From NCBI GenBank assembly GCA_030770545.1, contig JAUCMP010000026.1, positions 4,630,501 through 4,694,500 of the forward strand: 64,000 bases of DNA, in the 5' to 3' direction. Positions 1 through 13,550 of the stretch are shown piece after piece. The position numbers were made by a program, and so were the translations under genes. Origin of the DNA: Macropodus opercularis. Taxonomy: Eukaryota; Chordata; Actinopteri; Anabantiformes; Osphronemidae. The notes beneath the pieces are model-generated. The model made no database searches. It was not told where the DNA came from and saw only the letters and a program-made list of their open reading frames with translations. Numbering within the stretch: the first letter of the stretch is position 1; every line of letters starts with the position of its first letter.

Positions 1-3
1 ACG

Positions 4-29
4 GTGTGTGTGTGTGTGTGTGTGTGTGT
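4..29. repeat. (GT)n microsatellite
   Basis: Thirteen uninterrupted GT dinucleotides, followed by a few imperfect GT units. Confidence 0.9.
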
Positions 30-1155
30 ATGCGTGTGTGTTGCAGGGTTTGAGAGAAAGGGGAAAGATATATGCCAGTAAATCCTATGATTAAGCTTTA
101 GAGTGCGTGGCTGGGAGTAGAGTAAAGGCGAACATCGTTAACTGTGCATGTGCTGCCCAAAGATGGGGAAGCAGTGGAAGTGTGGGGGCGTGTCAGTGTT
201 CGGCCGAGCTGTCCTGTTGGTTTGTCTGTGTTGAATGGCCACAGCACTGTTGCGTAAGAATACTTCACCCTGCAAAGGCAGGACAAAGAAATGACTCAAT
301 AAGGAAAAACACAGAACGAGGAACGGATGCTGGTGACGCCGATTTGGATGTTAATAACCCAACAGCAGAAACCCCAGTTATGGAGTCACAGCAGGCCGTA
401 GGTTTGGCTGTTCTGGGTTCCTTGATGCTTTAGTTGTAGTCACAGTGATGGGCTACTAGCTCATTACTGTCAAGTAAGATCTCACAGGTTTAGTGCGGTG
501 AACCATAAAATGCAGTGATGCAACTTAGGAGCTCAGCTGCTCAACCACAATAACAATGCACCAATTTGAACCTTTGCGCCGTGTGTGGGAAACGCAGGCA
601 CGACGACCAGAGTCAAACATTCACTCTGTGTGCGGTACATGTGTCCAGCTCTGACTGCAGGCGATGCCAACATGTTCAGACGCAGATGGTGAAGAGACAC
701 GTTGACGGGGGTTCATTTAATCAGGTTCAGGTGCTGCTGCTTCGTGTGGAGCACACGCATTGTGGTTTTAACATTCATATAGTTCCCACATATACGTTTA
801 CGTCACTTAAAATAAAATACAAATATAAGGTTTGTTAGCTTGATTCAAAGTGGGAACAGAGACTGTATATTACTTCATTGATACAGATACAGTAGCAGAC
901 TTGTTGGGGTGTTTAAGTATGACTGTCTAATTTCACTGAAGTGCAGCTTCACTGCTGAGTTATTTATATGTGTGTATAACTATATGCTGCATAATGTCTG
1001 CTTTAATATTGGAACAGATCAATGCTGAAGGGTTTCAGCTTTTCTGATTGCATCAGCTCTTTTGAAAGGTCCACACAGTCTTCATTATACATGGAATTAG
1101 GCCGGATTTTCTTGATCTTTTGCATAACTAATCACAGACTAGCGTAGCTGTTCTG

Positions 1156-1217
1156 GTCAATTATGCACAATGTGACCTGCATAATTGACATTTTACATCA
1201 TTTGATGTAAAATGTCA
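1156..1217. repeat. Two overlapping perfect inverted repeats
   Basis: The first palindrome has 12-bp arms (GTCAATTATGCA at 1156-1167 and its reverse complement at 1178-1189) with a 10-bp spacer. The second has 15-bp arms (1186-1200 and 1203-1217) with only two bases between them, and shares the bases around 1186-1189 with the first. Both arm pairs are perfect. They are AT-rich and may be a remnant of a small non-autonomous DNA transposon or a chance hairpin cluster. No flanking target duplication was seen. Confidence 0.7.
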
Positions 1218-4200
1218 TCAGACGTTAAAAGTTTTGAGAGAACTGAGATTTGCAAGCATTCCGCAGTTAGAGATAAACTCGAGTTAACAGTTCGTTTCTG
1301 ATGATCCCAACTGCGTCATGAGTGCGTCACTCGCTGTCTTGAGCAGAATTCCCTTGTTTCTGCTTTTAACCATCTGCGTCGTTATAAGTCCTGGATCAAC
1401 CAGTATTATGAAAAAAGCTGGGCCTGGTTGATCTTTCCTGTGGAAACCAGAGTCCATCCAAAGCTACCCAGCCTGTCGCCATCTGTCACTGCAGGCAAGT
1501 CACTCCACCAGACGGTAATTAGTGTCTTAGTCAGGTCGGGACCTTCAGAGCTTCTAAAAAGAGTTTAATGCAGATTGACAGTCATAGTTCCACTATCATT
1601 GTTGTTTAAATGTGGGAGCTGTGTGTTCTGTTAGTGGGGTCTGTAGATGAAGCAGCACATGGTTCCTCAGGTCAAGTTGATACGTGTTCACTTAACATCC
1701 AGTCCTGTGTAAAACCGCTGCATAAATCAACAAGACTGAGGGTGAAGTGTTTGCTGGAGGAATCAATTTTCCACTTAAACTATATGAAACCATATTTGCA
1801 GGTAGAGGGACTCTTGCATCGTTCTTTTTATAGATACATCATCAGAATCATTTACCTAGATATACTGAGATGCCTTCCATTTGAGTCCGGCTGGGGATAT
1901 ATCTTCTATCTCTCTGTCAGTCATTGCTGTTACCAGTGGCATCTAACAAAGCAGACGTGGAAATTAAAACCCGACAGAAAGGTGTGAGATTCTCACCAAA
2001 AATATAGCCGCAGTATGCAACACCTCATGCCGAAAGAGAATGTGAACAGTTTTGTGATGAGCGCGTTCCAGGAAGTGTGAAAGACGCAAAACCTTCATGT
2101 GACTAAATGGTGACTGTTGATTCACGTGACTGGATTCGGTGAATATTTCTCTGAAACTACATTAATGCTGTATTCTCACGACAGAGTTGTGCTAATGCGT
2201 AGATGGATCCGCTGTATGATTATTATCTGTGTGTTGGGCTCTGCTGGTATTAGTGTCGGTGCAGGCTGAGCCAAAGGGACGTGTGTGGAATATGTTCAGT
2301 GTGTATCGTCTTATTGGGAAACCCCTGGTACCTTAAGTCCTGGGAATTGGGTCAGTGTGGAGAAGGCCAGGAGCACTGGGAAGGTTAAGCCCAGTGATTA
2401 GCTGCTAAGCCAAGACCACAGTGCCGCAGTCACTCGTACAGTCGAACACACATAGTCTATTCATAAACAGCGGTGATTCTCACTCACGGTATCGATTGAC
2501 ACCCATGAGAATCGCACCCGTCCAGTCTCATGCACCTTTAAGCTCCTTGACCCTGCGTGCACATGTGGGAAAGTTGCGCATCTGTCTCATTAGTTTCATC
2601 TGTAGAGCAGCAGTTGTGTCCTTTCATGCCAGGATGATGTTTCATCATATTCACTGTTTCTGCTAAACCCAGTTAATCAGCTTGAATTGACAGTTTATGT
2701 TGTGTGAAGCTACCGGTTAAAGCAAAACCGTAATAGTCAGATGGGACAGAAAAGAAAGTTTCTTTTCTTTGCATCATCCTTCTGCAATAGATACACAGTG
2801 AAAAGTAAAGTGAACTCCAACAGATTTAAAAATAAGTGTTTTCTGTGGGATTTTGCAAGAGCAGGTGTCAAGAAAGCAAAGCAGCAGCGTGACTGAATCC
2901 AGATTTATAAAATGAAACTCTACAGTCTGTTCCAACGTGATGAAAACACCCAGGTCTAAAAACGCAGACTCATTCCCGTGGTGAAAACCAGACACGCACA
3001 CACTTCTAAAGCCTGAGCCGATGTGTGCACGGAGAACGGGGGCTCCTCTGCTTCACTGCACAGAGGCAAACCACATCTCACGCGCACGCATGCTCGTACA
3101 TTATCTGCCAGTCCGGCAGCTAATAAAACTTCATGCCAGGTTCTGATGCTGTGATGTGGTGTGTGCGCACGTGTGTGTGTGCACAGCCGTGCTCAAAATT
3201 TTAGAGCAACTTCAAGCTGAAAATCTGTTGATCCTGCAAAACGCTCGTCACCAAATAGTCGCGTAGTGACAACATTCCAGTATCCATGGCTTGATTAAAA
3301 CCTCTTTCTCCACAGGACACCATGGGACCGCTTTGTGGGTGTCTATTTAATCACGCTCTTGATCTGTTGAATGGTATTGTGTTTGATGTTGGTTAATGCG
3401 CTTCCTTTGTGCCGCTGCGTAAGTGGCTCTCTTGTGGGAAATTATGTGCATATTTTCACCAAAGGTGACATTTCCTTGCTCGCTCAGTGAAATAAACGAG
3501 TGGAGAAGGCTGTGTCACATCTATTTTCTAACTGAGAGGAGAGGAGGCCTGTTTGGTCTGTGCCAACACTATCTGCTAATGGAGTTTGGCTGCGCTGCCA
3601 CACATGCATTTACAGTACACCATTAATTCATTAAGGAACTGCAGTCCCCGTTATAAAACAGGAGACGTGGAGGGAGCGAGAGGGAGAAAGAGACACAGTT
3701 TGCATTTGAGACATGTCTCAGAAACCTCAGAGGCCCGGTGTCAAGGACAAATGGTGAAAGAGCAGATGTGAGGTTGCACCTGTGTGCTCACTTATAGCTG
3801 CTGACAGAGCGGAGGGGAACAGCTAATTTTGGTTCAGGAGAAAGAAGGGAGGGAGCACAGGGAGGTTTTGATGAGCAGGAGTGTTGTCGCATAGATGACA
3901 CCCCCAACCAAAAACCCAAACGGGCACCAAGCACGGCGGGATGACAGGCCGACTGATTCCAGACAGAAGAGTCCCATCGATCAAAACCACAGTGGCCTTG
4001 GTTTATTGATCAGACAGCACAGAGACCCGGAGAGTGAGGGAGCAGGAGACAGGAGGGAGCACAGAAGTTTTTCTTCGGCTCTTTAACAGCTTCAGTAGGC
4101 AGTGAATGTGGGATTATCAGAACCGCTTTGGTGAAAATAGTTCCCAAGATCACTGATGAGAACAGTGCAAGCGAATAAAACAATAAGCTAAAAGAGTTAG

Positions 4201-6125
4201 AGATAAGTCATTTGGAGTTTATTACCACAAACACAAACTTAAGTCTGTTGTCAGCATAAACTGATTATATCAGCTTTGGCGAGTACGTTATTGAAGCCAA
4301 CAGACGGCCAAAACGATTACAAAGACACAAGCCATAATAATCAAAAATTGATTTATCAGATTTGGCCTTTTAAGCCATGTGCAGTAAGTGAATTGTTGGT
4401 GCACAGGCCGGTGTGTGCGTGATTGTTTCCGTCTGGCATAAAGCGGGTCTAAGCAGAAATCGCTGTGTGCAGCCCTGGCAGCTCAGAGCCCAGTTCTTCA
4501 GAGTGACTGAAGGCCTCATTAAAGCCAAGAATCGCAGGCGGCCGAGACGAGCATTGTTTCTAGCAACTTCCTCTCCAGTGACATTTTTGACAGTTTTGCG
4601 TCTTAGTGGTGTCGCTTAATATAACTGAGACTTTCAGTAATCTTAGTTTTGAAACTGAATTTCAATTCCTCAGCTTAACACCGATCTGTCACCATTTAAA
4701 AGGGAAATACTCTGGCAGACAGGAAGCTTAAGCATTTTGACAATCATTTGTGAAATCTCCTGAAATGCCTTTAAGGGTGTCCTTCGCTATCTCAAAAAGA
4801 ATCCAGACTGTATAATCACCCTAAATCACCAGAAAACCATTCAAGCCTTTTCCAGACCAGATTAAAACATCCAGCAGGCGCAGGAGAAAAGAGTCAGCGT
4901 GGACATAAAACACTCCCATGTGTCACCCATACTTACAGCTATAGATTGACCATAAAACTTCAGAGGCACTCCCCAAATCCGTATTTATTCTGAACTCCAT
5001 GACTGATATTATCTAGAACTCGGCAATGCAATTACAGGGCCACCGCATCAATAGTAGGTTCCAGTAGTGCAAAGCATGACAGAAATCCACTTATTCCATC
5101 TAGTATTGATGTCAATTTACTGTTTCATTACAGCCGGAGCTCAGAGAGCACCACACGATCGCAACTGAGAGAGTATCTTATTATGGGACCTTAGAGCAAG
5201 TTTAGAGCCACAGCAGATAAATAATGCAACAGATACAATACACAATCATGCACCGACGCCCAGCAGACGCACAAGCACTTACAAAGATTGCAATAGATTA
5301 AGTGCGAGGACATTGTTCAGATGCATACGCATGAGCTGCAGGTGATACGGTGAATAAAGATTTGTAGGGAGTCCTTCAGTGGAAGTTATAAACGACCGTG
5401 GCTGGACGGGATGTGGCTTCCGACCAATGAGCTAAGCGTCGTTGAAAACACTTCACAAAGCTGAAGGGACAGAACCTGCAGTCTAGTATAATCAGTCCCT
5501 CTGCTGGGTTCTGCCTTTAAGCTTGTGCCTTGTGAATGGATCATAAGCACAATAGACAGTTACAGCGTGGACACAACTTTAAACCGCGTAATCTCGCTGC
5601 AGCTTTGCGTCCATCTGAGGTTATCGCATTTCAAAGCTCTTGTTTGCCATTTGTGGCTTCATATGACTCTGCATTGCACTTGAGCCCCTATTATTGTGTC
5701 CGCCCTCTATGGACATGTTTCTCCCCAGCTGAAAGGAGCCTTTGTTGTCGGCTCCTCCAGGGTTTGCCACAGTTGCCTACGTTGGTAAATGAGGGAATGC
5801 TGGGATGTTTTGGGGCTTGAGACTGTGACTCTGTGACTGCTATTAGTCAAGGAAATGTCTGCGTCAGGTGAAACACTTGGATCCTCACCAAATCCATCCT
5901 CTCTAATTTGTCATCTGGCTCACAGCACACTGTGCTGCAGAGAGCTTTCGCACCCGCTGGCCTCAGGTCGAGTCCCAACACTTCCCCTTCCTTTTCCTGC
6001 TGCTGCTGTTCTGCCACTTTGCTAAAATAATCCTTTTCTCCCGCTCTGTCCCAACCCTCCCTCTCACCATTGCTCCCACCCTCAACATCTTAGGTGTAAC
6101 GCTGTCTTGAGCCTGAGGGGGCAGG

Positions 6126-7091
6126 ATGCCAGAGCAGAGCAACGACTATCGCGTGGTGGTGTTCGGCGCCGGCGGAGTGGGGAAGAGCTCACTGGTGCTG
6201 CGCTTCGTGAAGGGCACATTCAGGGACACCTACATCCCCACGGTGGAGGACACCTACCGCCAGGTGATCAGCTGTGACAAGAGCGTGTGCACCCTTCAGA
6301 TCACGGACACCACAGGCAGCCACCAGTTCCCGGCCATGCAGCGCCTGTCGATCTCCAAAGGCCACGCCTTCATCCTGGTCTACTCCATCACGAGCAAACA
6401 GTCCCTGGAGGAGCTTAAACCCATTTACCAACAGGTGCGGAGCGTGCGAGTGTTTGTCAGAGTGCGTAATGCAAACAGGGACGATGGGGTTAGGATACTG
6501 CAGTTTCACTATTATTTTATCTCATTTCTAAACCTTTAGATTCTTTACAGTCACAAAAAAGTATTAATAGTTTGGACCAGACAAAGTTTTAATAGATATG
6601 TGAGACTACGTTGAGTGTCATCAGCAAAATAGACTCGTTATTAGATTAAGCTTATTGATCCCAGTAATTTAATTATTACGTATTAAATAGTTACATAAAT
6701 TATGTCTGATTTGTAAATAAAGAATAAATGTTACTTGTAAGAAGGTAATTTAAGTTAAATAGTAACCGATCGTGTCTTTACGTTCAATCTTCTTCTGCTG
6801 CAGGTGTTGGCCATCAAAGGCAACGTGGAGGCTATCCCCATCATGCTCGTAGGCAACAAGAGTGATGAGACTCAGCGGGAGGTGGAGACCAAAGACGGGG
6901 AGGCCCAGGCCAACCAGTGGAAGTGCGCCTTCATGGAGACGTCGGCCAAGACCAACCACAACGTAACAGAGCTTTTTCAGGAGCTCCTCAACCTGGACAA
7001 GAAGAGGAACATGAGCCTCAACATCGACGGCAAGCGCTCGGGGAAGCAGTCCCGCGCCGAGAGACTGAAGGGCAAGTGCAGCGTGATGTAA
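6126..7091 (+). CDS. diras1: GTP-binding protein Di-Ras1
   Basis: Ras-like small GTPase of the Di-Ras family, which acts at the plasma membrane. Coding exons are 6126-6434 and 6804-7091, joined in phase 0 to give 198 aa, the usual Di-Ras length. Visible motifs are the P-loop GAGGVGKSS (residues 14-22), the effector loop around TVEDTY (39-44), DTTGS (61-65), NKSD (121-124), ETSAK in the second exon, and the C-terminal CAAX box CSVM for prenylation. Thr63 and Ser65 occupy the positions equivalent to Ras Ala59 and Gln61, which is characteristic of Di-Ras and associated in this family with weak GTP hydrolysis. The initiator ATG follows a probable 5'UTR acceptor at 6093. Linkage to gng7 and gadd45b matches human 19p13.3 and favours diras1 over diras2. 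No clear polyadenylation signal is close by; an ATTAAA near 7910 is one candidate. Confidence 0.95.
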
Positions 7092-8402
7092 ATCTAGAAG
7101 CGGAGGAGAGGGGAGGTAGAGACGAGATCCAAGGAAAGGAGAAGAAGGCAAGACAGAAGAGAGACTCACTAAACATATCACTGAGCATAACATCTAGAAG
7201 GCGACAGGAATCCCATCATCCATCAGTCTGACTCGTGAATCCACAAACACAGCTCACAAACCGGACTCGTCGATGGGGGCTGAGAGACAGATTAAAACCA
7301 AGAAATGCTCGTCACAGATGGAAACCTGTGGACGTCAGCCACGGACGGAGACGGTGTGTGTCGCCCTTTGCATCATCCAAGTGCCACAAAACCTAACTTG
7401 GAATGCAACAAAGACCACAGAAAGACGTGTCCGGCCTACACTGATCATTCAGCTCTGCATCCACCCCTTCCCTGCTCAGCTCACGCCCAAACTCTGCATC
7501 GACTCAGCGCCCGCATCCTCCGCCAACCCCGTATTATAACACGCATAATAGAAACGTAACGTACATGTAACAGCATCAGCGACGTCTGTTAACCTCGCTG
7601 CTCTGGTAGAAAACACTATCTTAGAGGATTGAGGCGTCAGCCGTGTTGGTAACCACAGAACCCGAAGGCTTGAGACTGCTAGCATGAACAACAGCATCAA
7701 CACACGCGAGCGAGCTACATCCCAGAGCCACGTCAGGACTCTGATGTATATAAACACGGGGTATTTAAATCTATTCCACTTACTCCAATCACGCCCCGTC
7801 CCAACTAGTATAGCAGCCACACAAATAGGCTGGTGTTCGAAGCATTAGAGCGTCAATGTGGCTAGAGGACAAATTCACCCGTGTTGTCATGACAACTGTT
7901 CATTCTGAAAGATTAAAAAAAAAGACTCTTCAAGCTGTCATTCTATCAAAACTGTCCAGTGACAGCACATGTACACGTGCTACTGATACAACGCAACAAT
8001 CCTTTTAAGACTCTTGTCTGGTTTAGGGAAACTCTGGAGGAACTGAGCAGAAGTACGCGTCTGCCTTGAGGACGATTCCTGGGATAATCATTGCCAAGCT
8101 GGTAAGAAAGACAGCGAGCTGGGATTTTTTTTCTGTCGGAGGTGGAGAATGTCAGTTTGCTTTGGCACTTTTTACGTGAAAGTTTCTCTTTTTTGCCTTT
8201 TTTCTTGTTCGTTTTCTTTAAGAAGCTCTTTAAATTCATGGAAAGCTTAAAAAAGCACACAGAGGGAAAAAAATAATAATAATCACAGCAAGGACATTCA
8301 AATGTGTCCATGAGTGATTCAGTGCAGCCTGAATCTGTTTTCTCTATGGTTGGGTTGGTCACATACACTCACCCAGGCATCAGTAAACAGGACGCAGAGT
8401 GA

Positions 8403-8439
<37 letters not shown>

Positions 8440-8900
8440 CATGCACACTGAAGCAATCAAGTGTCACAAAAACCCAAACACACGCACACACACATAGCTG
8501 TGATAGTCACACAGCTGTTGATGGATTACATGAAAACAAACCGGGCTCACTCGGCCTAAATGCCCTCACATTGCACTTTATATCATCCAATCACACACAA
8601 CGTTAATTTGCCATGTTGTTCATATTATTGTTATCTGCTTAACCCATAATATCCTGGAGCCGCTGCTCTACGTCCAAAGTGCATATTTACACTTTTATTT
8701 CACTTTTATTTTCAGGAGCTCTGAATCTTGTACACAGTGTACACAGGACAGCCAAAAGCACAATACTTTTTTACCAACATGTCTGTTTGTACATGTTTGT
8801 GTTGTTTTTTTTTTCTTTGTGTAATTTCCATCATTAACATTCATCCACCAGTCCTGAACAGAGGAACAATGGCACTGTAAGAAAGTGGAGTAGGGCCAAC
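7092..8900 (+). other. Probable diras1 3'UTR and downstream DNA
   Basis: Non-coding sequence after the diras1 stop codon. It holds a CA microsatellite at 8404-8438 and T-rich tracts. The ORFs in it show no recognisable protein. Where the transcript ends cannot be decided from sequence alone. Confidence 0.4.
8404..8438. repeat. (AC)n microsatellite
   Basis: About seventeen uninterrupted AC units downstream of diras1. Confidence 0.9.
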
Positions 8901-11900
8901 ATAAAAAATGCTCTGACTTTAAAGAATTCTGTGATTGAAGTCAGTAGTGGCTCTAATCCTCTTCCATACTCAGTGTCCGTGTAGGTGAAGTGTTTGTTTG
9001 TGCAGTACGTGGCACAATGAGGTTGTGATTCTGCTGATCGGCAGAGTCGCGTGATGTGTGCGAGTGCGACACAACCTCCACAAGATCGCAGGTTGAAGGA
9101 CGCAGAGGAGGCTCAGATTACACGTTTACGTCTCTCCATCTCTCAGGCGGATGGAGGATAATCTGCTCCTGCACTGTTAAACCCAAAGACACAGATGATT
9201 CCCCGTTTAACTGTGTCCATCTGGTAACAAAAAAAAAAGCACAGCAACTGTTCTCGTCTGTCTCCTTCTGTCTTTATTTGTGCAGCAGAATCGACAACCG
9301 GGCACTTTAGGGTGACGTTTTACTCGAAGACTTGCTTATTAATCAGCAACTCCTTCTTTATGAGCACCATGTAAAATGTCCTGAAAGCATTATTCACTTC
9401 CCCAAATCCACATAGAACCATTTCAGCTGTGCAGTGATTGTAAATATTCATGGTAGGCCCATGTTCATGAGCTTCAAGTAAGATGTTACCCATGGAAAGT
9501 AAATCTTTATCTGCTGTCTTTCTGGAAACAAGTCCTTTGTGACCAGGGAATCTTGTTACAGTAGGTTCAGTGTTGCTATGTACTGTAATATACAGCTTAG
9601 TGATGATGCTGATGAGACATTGTATTGGACTCATCCACTCTTCAGATCTCTCAGTCACATATTAGCGGTGTGAATATGTACCTACAGTTTCCACCATGGC
9701 TGTTACCTTTTTTATTATATCGATGTTTGTTGTACTTTGCACTAACGTGAAGTCAAGTTCAACTCAAGAATCTGCATTGTAAACGTACCCTTGACCTGTT
9801 AGATGCCAGGGATCAGTTTATGCTTTAAGCTGTATTTGTAATAGGTTGTGGCTTTGCCCGTTAAGATGCCAGACGGATGCATCCATCTGAAGCTGAAAAC
9901 AACAGAGTGGAAGTGATCTGTAACGACCGTCGGACCCAGCTGTGGTCGGACCTGGCGCGTAGCTACCGGCAGAGATGCTGCGCGAGCTGCATGCTCTAGC
10001 TCAGCTTGACGCGTCTGGTTCGCTTTGTGCAAATGCCAGGTTGCCAGCGCATGTTTGTGCAATCTGCCGTTCTGCTGACGTCTACGGGAGACTGTCGCTG
10101 TTCATGTCCCTGCGTGGAACATGATACGGCGGGGAGGGAAAAACAATGAGGCGGCGTGCGAGGGCCGTGTGGACAACAAGCTGGAGCGAGGGAGTGGAGT
10201 GAGGGAGCTGTGCTATTAATAGAAGTAGTGGAGAATATGGAGGGCAGCTTCACTAACCGTGGCCCATATAGGATTTAAACGCACTTGTGTGTGAAGGGAT
10301 CGTGGCAAGTTAAGAAAGGAGATGAAGGCCCAGATGGGGAGGATGTGAGCGTTTCAAACGCTGGCATGAATCAGGACAGACACCTCTGCCCCCGTCCTCC
10401 CATGACGTGTCTCATCTCATTCGTTTGTGAAACGTGTCCATGCGTTTGTGTTTCCGTGTGTGCACAACCAGCCACCTATTTGCATTTGTCCACTCTGGCC
10501 TGCGTGTGTGTGTCTGTCTCATCAAGTGTCTGTCAGATGCTTGAAGCCTTCCTGTGGATAATGAGAACACATTCTGCATGAGTCATCCCACACTGCTGCA
10601 CACGCACAAACACACACAGGACAGACTGCATGGCCTCAGTCAGGCGCGTACATCTCCACTCATGTCACATTCACGCAGGCCTCTTTCTGTTCTTTGGCCT
10701 CGCTCACCCGTCCAGCATTTCACATTCATACCTCACGTTGGTTTTGTGTTTGTGAACACTCTGAAGGCGGATCCTGCTCACGGTTGTAGATAGTTGTAAA
10801 TACTCTTCAAAGGACTTCATATTCAGAGGTGAAAGAGGAGAGTGTGCGCCTTTCTTCTCATAGGCCAAGCAACACAAAAATTATGACTTAATACCAACTT
10901 CAAAAGTTGTCATAAAGTGGAACATTTTCAAGTTGGCTTCTTTTCTTAGCGCAGCTGTAATTTATCTGCAAGAAAAACAACTAGTTGGCATTAAAACGCA
11001 AAAATTTATGGAGACGCAAAGTGTCCACGATTAGATGAACCAATAAGATGTGAAATGATTTGTTTCTGACAAAATGCAGATGAAGAGTGTTAGGATTAGA
11101 TTAAACATATTTAATCCTGAAAAAATCCAGATGTGAGTTTTGAATCCCCCCTATTTTTGAGTTTAATGCATTTTGTAATGTATTCTATAATGGTACTTTT
11201 AGACTTTGTCCACTAATCAAAACCAACAGGACAGAGACACTTATGTTACTCAATATTTGCAGCAGCCAATTATGCAATTTTATTTATTCATTTTAATTAA
11301 AGGTTGGTTCATTAAACAAACTGTCACTGAAAAAGATGGAAATAAACTTTAAATCTCACTGCTACTGTTAAAGGATTAATAAAAGAACTAACGCTACAGA
11401 TCTGGATTTGGATCATTTTAGTTACTATCGAACACTTTGAATCTCCATAGAAGCCTGTAGTTGGGCCTCGTCCTGGTGTTGGATTAGGACCAGACCAGCT
11501 CACTTCAGAGCAGAGGAAGCTCGCTTTGCGTGTGTTCTTCCATAGCAGGATGGAGAATCATAACCCGAACGTACATCTCATTTCAACGAGGGCTGGTCAC
11601 GGTCCTGTCCAGTCGAGCTTCGTGCCAGAGGATCTGAAGAAACTCAGTACTGGAAGCTGGAGGTTCAAAATCTCGTGTCAGCCTCACCAGCTTGACTCTT
11701 TCCAGCTCGTTTGACTTCCTCACGAGCGGCTTTCTGTAGATTGGGGCCTAAGGTGGAGCATATGGACTTTGTTGGTGATGTAGTTTGGTTCTATCCTGTC
11801 GCTCTGGCCCTTAATTCCTGCATGGTCCCTATTGGTGTTCCAGCCAGCATGAGAACAAGGACACAAACTGTGAATCATCTTTGTATTTTTTAAATAAATT

Positions 11901-12492
11901 CCTCAGCAACATTTATGGCTTCAGTTTTGCAAATGGTTTATCTTGTTTTTGTAAATCATTCTCTCACTTTGTTTTTTCTGTTTGGGTTTGTTTTTTATTT
12001 AACTAATTATGATGTATAGATATTTATTCTAGCAATAGTCTTCCTATTAAGATATACTGTGCTGATGCATCCTCTGAATAACTGAAAATAACATATATAA
12101 ATATATATATATACATAGATGATAATAATCAAATCTGCAAAATGATTTTCCTAATAAAAATGTGAACTGAGGACTGATTGTCTTTTTGATTTGTTGCCTA
12201 GAACGTGTCAATTTGTAAACCATTTGCGATGTTGAGGAGCGTATTTAAATCCTTTCCTGGTAAAGGTAGCGATGCTGGATTTTACTTCAGTAACGCTGTT
12301 AAATCTCAACCTACATCAAAACAAAGGGAGATGATGTAAAAAGCTAGCATGACATAAAACGTAAAACATAAAGCTGGTGAACACTGTAAACACTGTTTAC
12401 GCTCAGCAAAAAGTCTGGCTTCACAGTTCCCTACTTCTCTCCTCTCTCTCACTTGTCTCTAACATCTGCTGGGGGATGCTTTGCCTGGTCCA

Positions 12493-12506
12493 GTTGCTAT
12501 GGAGAC
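12493..12506 (-). promoter_or_regulatory. Candidate RFX X-box
   Basis: On the minus strand this reads GTCTCCATAGCAAC, close to the palindromic X-box form GTYNCCATRGYAAC bound by RFX factors. It lies 4.6 kb upstream of the gng7 start codon, so a role in gng7 control is only a guess. A single match can occur by chance. Confidence 0.35.
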
Positions 12507-13087
12507 AGTGTGACAGTGACGATGGTTGTCGCATCAGCGCGTAGGGCCCCGGTGGGGACAGAGATGTGTTACGACAGACAGAGGTCTCCCGGGCTGCTGC
12601 TGCCGGAGCGTACAACAAAGCAGAAGGACAAAAACTCTCACCCCCAGGCCAGCGTGGCTTCCCCTCTGCTGGACCTTAATGAGACGGATCCCCTTTCCAC
12701 ACACACGCTGCTAGACATCTAGGAACACGTATTAGGTCAAAGATAAGTCAGCACATACAGTACATGACAGCTGAGAGCAGGCTGGTCGTTGGGCTCCTGA
12801 CCCCCCCCCCCCCCAGTTTTAGATGACGCAACATTTTGACAAAAACAATATAACAGCTTGAAAGCTGAGGAACAACTGAGCAACAGAGGCCCTGTTCCAG
12901 GCCACAAGGCCAGAGGGATGTTGTGCTTGGTGTTGATTATGTGGACAGAAATACCTGGAGACCTGAGCCTCCTGAGGATCCCACTTTGCCTGCGCGTGGG
13001 TGGAGGCAGCCTGGGAGCATCTCTCAGTCGTGATTCACGGGCTTCCACCGCGCATTTCTTAGGAAACATAGAGCGCAGCGACGCACA

Positions 13088-13141
13088 CAGGAAGGAGGGG
13101 GAAGAAAGGGAGAGGGAGAGGGGAGGAGGAGGGGGAGTGAG
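13088..13141 (+). repeat. Polypurine (GA-rich) tract
   Basis: Almost unbroken purine run on the + strand with several AGGGAG/GGAGG units. A second, less pure tract lies at about 14277-14360, flanking the GC-rich region. Such tracts can adopt triplex structure, but nothing here shows that this one does. Confidence 0.6.
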
Positions 13142-13550
13142 ACGGATGACAGACGGGAGAGGAAAACAGCGGCGGAGAGATGGAGAAGGCGAAAGCTAAA
13201 AGGTGAGAAATAGAGAAAGAAACAGGCATCAGCAGTTTCACACATCACGGAATATGAGGCTGATCCCACACTGATTTATAAATAGCTCCTTCTGTTGTTA
13301 GAATAAGACGCTGTGAGGCCTCCGTGCAGAAATGTGCTGGTTAGAATCTCCATCCAGCACAGCATCATCAGATGTGTCAAAGCAGAGCCCACACATCAGA
13401 CCTTTGTCTGTGTCACCGCTGAGCGAGCGTTCAGCCAGTAACCATGCAGCACTTATCTCCGTGTGGAGGAGTGGGCCGAACAGCTCGGTGGAAACGGAGG
13501 GTGCGTGTTTGCGCCCGGCCTGCCAGGAATAGAATAGAAGGAGCGGCCCA

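Larger units (their letters stand above)
1..6093. other. Intergenic / upstream region of diras1, no gene recognised
   Basis: No open frame here shows a recognisable family, and none can be chained through splice sites into a convincing gene. The region starts with a GT microsatellite (4-29) and holds two overlapping perfect palindromes (1156-1217, listed separately). A pyrimidine-rich tract at about 5985-6090 ends in an acceptor-like CTTAG at 6089-6093, so the last 32 bases before the diras1 start codon (6094-6125) are probably its 5'UTR. A non-coding first exon of diras1 may lie somewhere upstream, but I could not place it. Confidence 0.5.
8901..13550. other. Intergenic region between diras1 and gng7
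   Basis: No gene recognised. The sequence is AT-rich around 10.8-12.4 kb. It includes an RFX-like motif at 12493-12506, a run of 14 C at 12801-12814 and a purine-rich tract at 13088-13141. The longest minus-strand frame (9320-9658, 112 codons) has no family resemblance and no supporting splice or promoter signals. Confidence 0.45.

Noticed and set aside
9320..9658. Minus-strand ORF of 112 codons
   Set aside because: No recognisable domain, no splice partners and no promoter signal; its length can arise by chance in AT-rich DNA.
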